From Candidatus Laterigemmans baculatus (GTDB lineage: Bacteria; Planctomycetota; Planctomycetia; Pirellulales; Pirellulaceae): a stretch of 64,000 nucleotides of DNA. The notes under the pieces were generated by a model. That model saw only the letters and a program-made list of their open reading frames with translations, did no database searches and was not told where the DNA came from. The stretch spans positions 20,296 to 84,295 of the forward strand of contig NZ_WRPR01000005.1 in assembly GCF_010367455.1 (NCBI RefSeq). The letters are read 5' to 3'. Positions within the stretch are counted from its first letter, which is position 1. Each line of letters starts with the position of its first letter. Shown in pieces: positions 61,311-64,000 of the stretch. A program made the position numbers and the translations under genes.

Positions 61311-63869
61311 CTACTGTTGGAGCCGCCACCGCCGCACCAGCCCGTCGCCGTGCCCGACGAGCCACTCGCCCGACTCGAGAAACCCAATCGCAGTCCCGGC
61401 CACGTCGGGAATCCGAACCGCCGCCGCCGGACGCTCGACCGGCCACAGCTGTGCAAAGGGCAGGGGCCCAGCGGCGCTTGTCAAATTCGGTTCAGAGCCG
61501 TTTGGCTGTAGGACGCCAGCGAGCCAAGCCCCGTCGGCCGACCAGGTCAGATACCCGCAAGTGGCGCCGGCGAGCGGGAGTCGCTGCTGCTCGTGCCACT
61601 GGCCCTCGCGGTAGGCAAACATCACGACCGCTGCGGACCCGGCCTGCTCGCCACCCTCACTCTCACTCGCCTCAGTCTCACTCGCCCCAGTCTCACTCGC
61701 CCCAGTCTCACTTGTCGCTCGGCGATGAGCGATAGCCAGCTTCCGGTTGTCCCGAGTGAAGGCGATCGCGGTGACCGGGCCCGCGACCTCCAACTCCGCC
61801 AACACTTGCCCTTCTTCGCTGACCGGTCGCAGCGTGACTCGTCCCTCCGCATCCCCCACGGCCAACCCGCGGCCGCTCGGCGAGAGAGCGACGGCAGTCG
61901 TGGAAGGTTCGACATACGTCGCGAGCAACTCCTCGGGATTCGCCCCATCGACGATTTCCCACACACTGATCCGCTTGCGGTTCTGGAGCCCCGTTTTCTG
62001 AAGCAGCGCAAAGCGACCGGCAGGCGACACGGCGGCTTGCTCGACCGTCACCCAGCCACGGACCGGATTGGTTGCGAGCGAGCCATCGTCGATCGCGACG
62101 CGCCCATACCAGGACTCGGCAAGAATCCCCACCGTCTCTCCCGAGTCGCTCAGCAACACCCCCGCGATGCTCCCCCCGTGGCGAACCGCCACCAGCGCGT
62201 CGGCGGCGAGACTTCCCTCGCTGAACGGTTCGCCATCGGTCCCATGAGCGTCCCCCCGGGCACTGTCCCCGCTGGCGGCCTTCCACCACGCGGCGGCGTT
62301 CCCCTCGGCGGCGGCGTTCCCCTCGGCGACGGCGTTTCGCTCGGCGACAGCGTTTCGCTCGGCGGCATCATTTAGCTCGGCGGCGGGCGGCAGCGTGGCG
62401 GCGGCCACTACGACGCGATCCTCCGCGACAAACATGCGAGCCGGTGGTGCCGCCAGCTGAGGATCGATCTCTTCGACCGCCACCGGCGAACGCTCAGGCG
62501 AGCCGGAGCGAGAGCCTGCCGACTCTCGCCGGTCCGCCGTCCCCGCGCCGCGGGAAGCGGGAGCGCGATCTGCCTCAGGACCTCCTCCCACCGAAGCTGC
62601 TCCGGGCTCGCCGCCCGCCCCGGCGCCCCTCCCAGCCCCGGTGACACCCCCGCGGGGCGCGTCGCCGCCAGGCTCGGAGTCCGCCGGAGTCGCGGGAGCA
62701 AGAGTCTTTGGCAATTCGCTCACAATCCGCTGCCAAGGGAGATAGGCATAGAGGGCATAGCCGACGATCGCCACGGCCAGCAATCCACCAAGGGCGAGCA
62801 GGATCGCAGCTGGCCCCCGCTCCTGATCCCGACGCCTCTCGGCAGCCGACGCTTCGGGGCTTTCCGGTGGCGACTCCCCCTCGGCACTCTCACCGCTGTC
62901 GCTCCAGCGACCGACGGGAGCGCCTCCGCGGTCGGCGATGAGCCGCAAGCGGCGGGCAACCTCGACCGCCGAAGGCCGCTCGGCCGGATTCTTGCGGAGC
63001 AGCCGCAGACAAACTTGCTCGAGGTCTCGGGAAACGCCCGTGGCGATCCGCGACGGTGGCTCGGGCTCGCTCTCGAGAATCTTCTGCACCGTCTCTTCGG
63101 CCGAGCCCGCGAACGGCAACCGGCCGCTGAGCAGGAGATACAGGATCACTCCCAGGGCATGCATGTCGACCGCCGGCCCGAGCCGCGGCCCAATCCCAAA
63201 AGGCCCAGCTCCAACAGACCCGCCGCCAGCGGTGTTTGCCTGGATCTGTTCGGGTGCCTGGTAGGCTGGTGTCGAGCCGCTCCCGATCGAGCTAACTCCA
63301 ATTGCTTCGCCCGGCGTCGCATCCGCCCGGGGGGGCTGCCGTGGCGTGGAGCCCTTCGGCCGCACGAACAGTTCGGGGCGAGCCAACCCGTAATCGGTCA
63401 GCATCGGTTCGAGGCGAGCGTCGAGCAGGATGTTTTGCGGCTTCAGGTCGCCGTGCACGAGCCCCACGCGGTGCATTTCGGCCAGCGCTTCGGCGATCGG
63501 CCGCACCAGGACGAGGATCCGGTCAGCCGGCAGCGGCGCATGGCGCGCGATCAGATCGGCGAGCGTCGCTCCGGGCAGCAGAGCCATCACCAGGTAGGGC
63601 CGCCCCTGATGCCTGCCGAAATCGTAGACCGGACAGAGATTCGGGTGGGAGAGCGAAGCGGCAAAGCGGGCTTCGCGAGTGAACCGGGCCGTCAGCTCGT
63701 CATCGTCCGCCAATGGCTCGGGAACCGTAGCGAACTTCAGCGCCACTGGCCGGTCGAGCCGCTCATCGACCGCCTCGTAGACCGTTCCGGTGGCTCCACT
63801 GCCGAGCGTTTTGACGATCCGGTAGCGACCGATCCGCTCCCCCGCTTCGAAGTGTCTCTCTCGATTCAT
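61311..63869 (-). CDS. membrane Ser/Thr protein kinase with propeller-like C-terminus
   Basis: 852 residues. Kinase domain: GSGATG loop (23-28), VALK K45, VHGDLKPQNILL (HGD 139-141, Asp present), LTDYG (159-161), AYQAPEQIQ. TM helix near 350-375 (ILLALGGLLAVAIVGYALYAYLPW). The outside part has WD40/propeller-like repeats (VALSPSGRGLAVGDAEGRVTLRPV, AIAFTRDNRKLAIAHRR, YLTWSADGAWLAGV), like other planctomycete kinases. Two coding minisatellites lie in it: (NAVAE)n at 62290-62370 and (GASET)n at 61660-61720, both 15-bp units. Confidence 0.93.
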   Translation of the reverse strand: MNRERHFEAGERIGRYRIVKTLGSGATGTVYEAVDERLDRPVALKFATVPEPLADDDELTARFTREARFAASLSHPNLCPVYDFGRHQGRPYLVMALLPGATLADLIARHAPLPADRILVLVRPIAEALAEMHRVGLVHGDLKPQNILLDARLEPMLTDYGLARPELFVRPKGSTPRQPPRADATPGEAIGVSSIGSGSTPAYQAPEQIQANTAGGGSVGAGPFGIGPRLGPAVDMHALGVILYLLLSGRLPFAGSAEETVQKILESEPEPPSRIATGVSRDLEQVCLRLLRKNPAERPSAVEVARRLRLIADRGGAPVGRWSDSGESAEGESPPESPEASAAERRRDQERGPAAILLALGGLLAVAIVGYALYAYLPWQRIVSELPKTLAPATPADSEPGGDAPRGGVTGAGRGAGAGGEPGAASVGGGPEADRAPASRGAGTADRRESAGSRSGSPERSPVAVEEIDPQLAAPPARMFVAEDRVVVAAATLPPAAELNDAAERNAVAERNAVAEGNAAAEGNAAAWWKAASGDSARGDAHGTDGEPFSEGSLAADALVAVRHGGSIAGVLLSDSGETVGILAESWYGRVAIDDGSLATNPVRGWVTVEQAAVSPAGRFALLQKTGLQNRKRISVWEIVDGANPEELLATYVEPSTTAVALSPSGRGLAVGDAEGRVTLRPVSEEGQVLAELEVAGPVTAIAFTRDNRKLAIAHRRATSETGASETGASETEASESEGGEQAGSAAVVMFAYREGQWHEQQRLPLAGATCGYLTWSADGAWLAGVLQPNGSEPNLTSAAGPLPFAQLWPVERPAAAVRIPDVAGTAIGFLESGEWLVGHGDGLVRRWRLQQ
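61660..61720 (-). repeat. 15-bp in-frame minisatellite in the kinase (GASET)n
   Basis: Four units of CTCACTCGCCCCAGT on the plus strand, coding GASET/EASES pentapeptides inside the extracytoplasmic propeller-like region. Confidence 0.88.
62290..62370 (-). repeat. 15-bp in-frame minisatellite in the kinase (NAVAE/NAAAE)n
   Basis: Five units of CGGCGGCGTTCCCCT and CGGCGACGGCGTTTC forms, coding ERNAV, AEGNA pentapeptides upstream of the propeller-like region. Confidence 0.88.
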
Positions 63870-63964
63870 GCCTGGATTGTATCAGCCGCCACGTGCGACG
63901 CCGGATCGCTAGCTGGACAGCGCCACTTTGGATTGGTTCGGAGCAGGACGGCTCGCGGAAAAAT

Positions 63965-64000
63965 CGTTTAACGGCAAGCCGAAGGCGACTGCTTTTTAAA
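63965..64000. repeat. family C repeat, cut by window end
   Basis: The first arm of the family C element (CGTTTAACGGCAAGCCGAAG and on) starts at 63965; its second arm, if any, is beyond the window. Upstream of the kinase start, 63870-63964 shows no gene. Confidence 0.85.

Overview
The window looks like a piece of a planctomycete chromosome, most likely Pirellulales-like. The evidence is high GC content, several families typical of that phylum (TIGR03067 protein, Tat-exported Gfo/Idh/MocA oxidoreductase, three large Ser/Thr-kinase-type receptors, PTPMT1-like phosphatase, PafA-family ligase), long exported proteins of unknown function, and abundant intergenic repeats with a GCTAGC core. I see no rRNA, tRNA, CRISPR array, transposase or phage gene. 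This assignment rests on gene content only; I could not run a database search.

Layout. 1-11.2 kb: end of an RND efflux permease, a Ser/Thr kinase, lnt, and a minus-strand operon aroH / unknown / PTPMT1-like phosphatase / dprA / dinG-like helicase joined by ATGA overlaps. 11.4-23 kb, mainly plus strand: floA, an alpha/beta hydrolase and a HisA-related TIM barrel (GTGA overlap), a Met-rich exported protein, rsmD (minus), an exported cyclophilin, a Tat-exported oxidoreductase, then a 64-codon gene whose product ends in Gly-Glu, coupled by GTGA to a PafA/Dop-family ligase with a membrane insertion. 23.4-44.7 kb: a large minus-strand exopolysaccharide locus (Wza, Wzz, initiating sugar transferase, GT4, GT2, Wzy-like, Wzx, sulfotransferase, lyase, deacetylase and small kinases) that also carries PEP phosphomutase, a D-2-hydroxyacid dehydrogenase and an ATP-grasp enzyme. 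A plus-strand papain-fold protein with a broken active site lies between wza and wzz. 44.9-64 kb: MscS-type channel, PQQ-propeller protein, a radical SAM / GcvH-like pair, rnc, ggt, TIGR03067 protein, a pseudokinase with a small membrane protein, a glycosyltransferase, an aldo/keto reductase, an inositol-phosphatase-family enzyme and a third large kinase.

The two most interesting systems are (1) the candidate Pup-like modifier plus membrane-inserted PafA homologue at 20.0-21.9 kb, and (2) the possible phosphonate branch inside the exopolysaccharide locus at 24.4-27.7 kb. Two genome-scale patterns also stand out. Many unrelated proteins carry in-frame tandem repeats with 15- or 18-bp units. 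Eight of nine convergent gene junctions carry a member of a few dispersed repeat families, which could act as bidirectional terminators.

Several starts were moved from the longest open frame to an internal codon, because of a 4-base overlap with the upstream stop, a clear ribosome binding site, or the start of family similarity. Function calls come from motifs read by eye.
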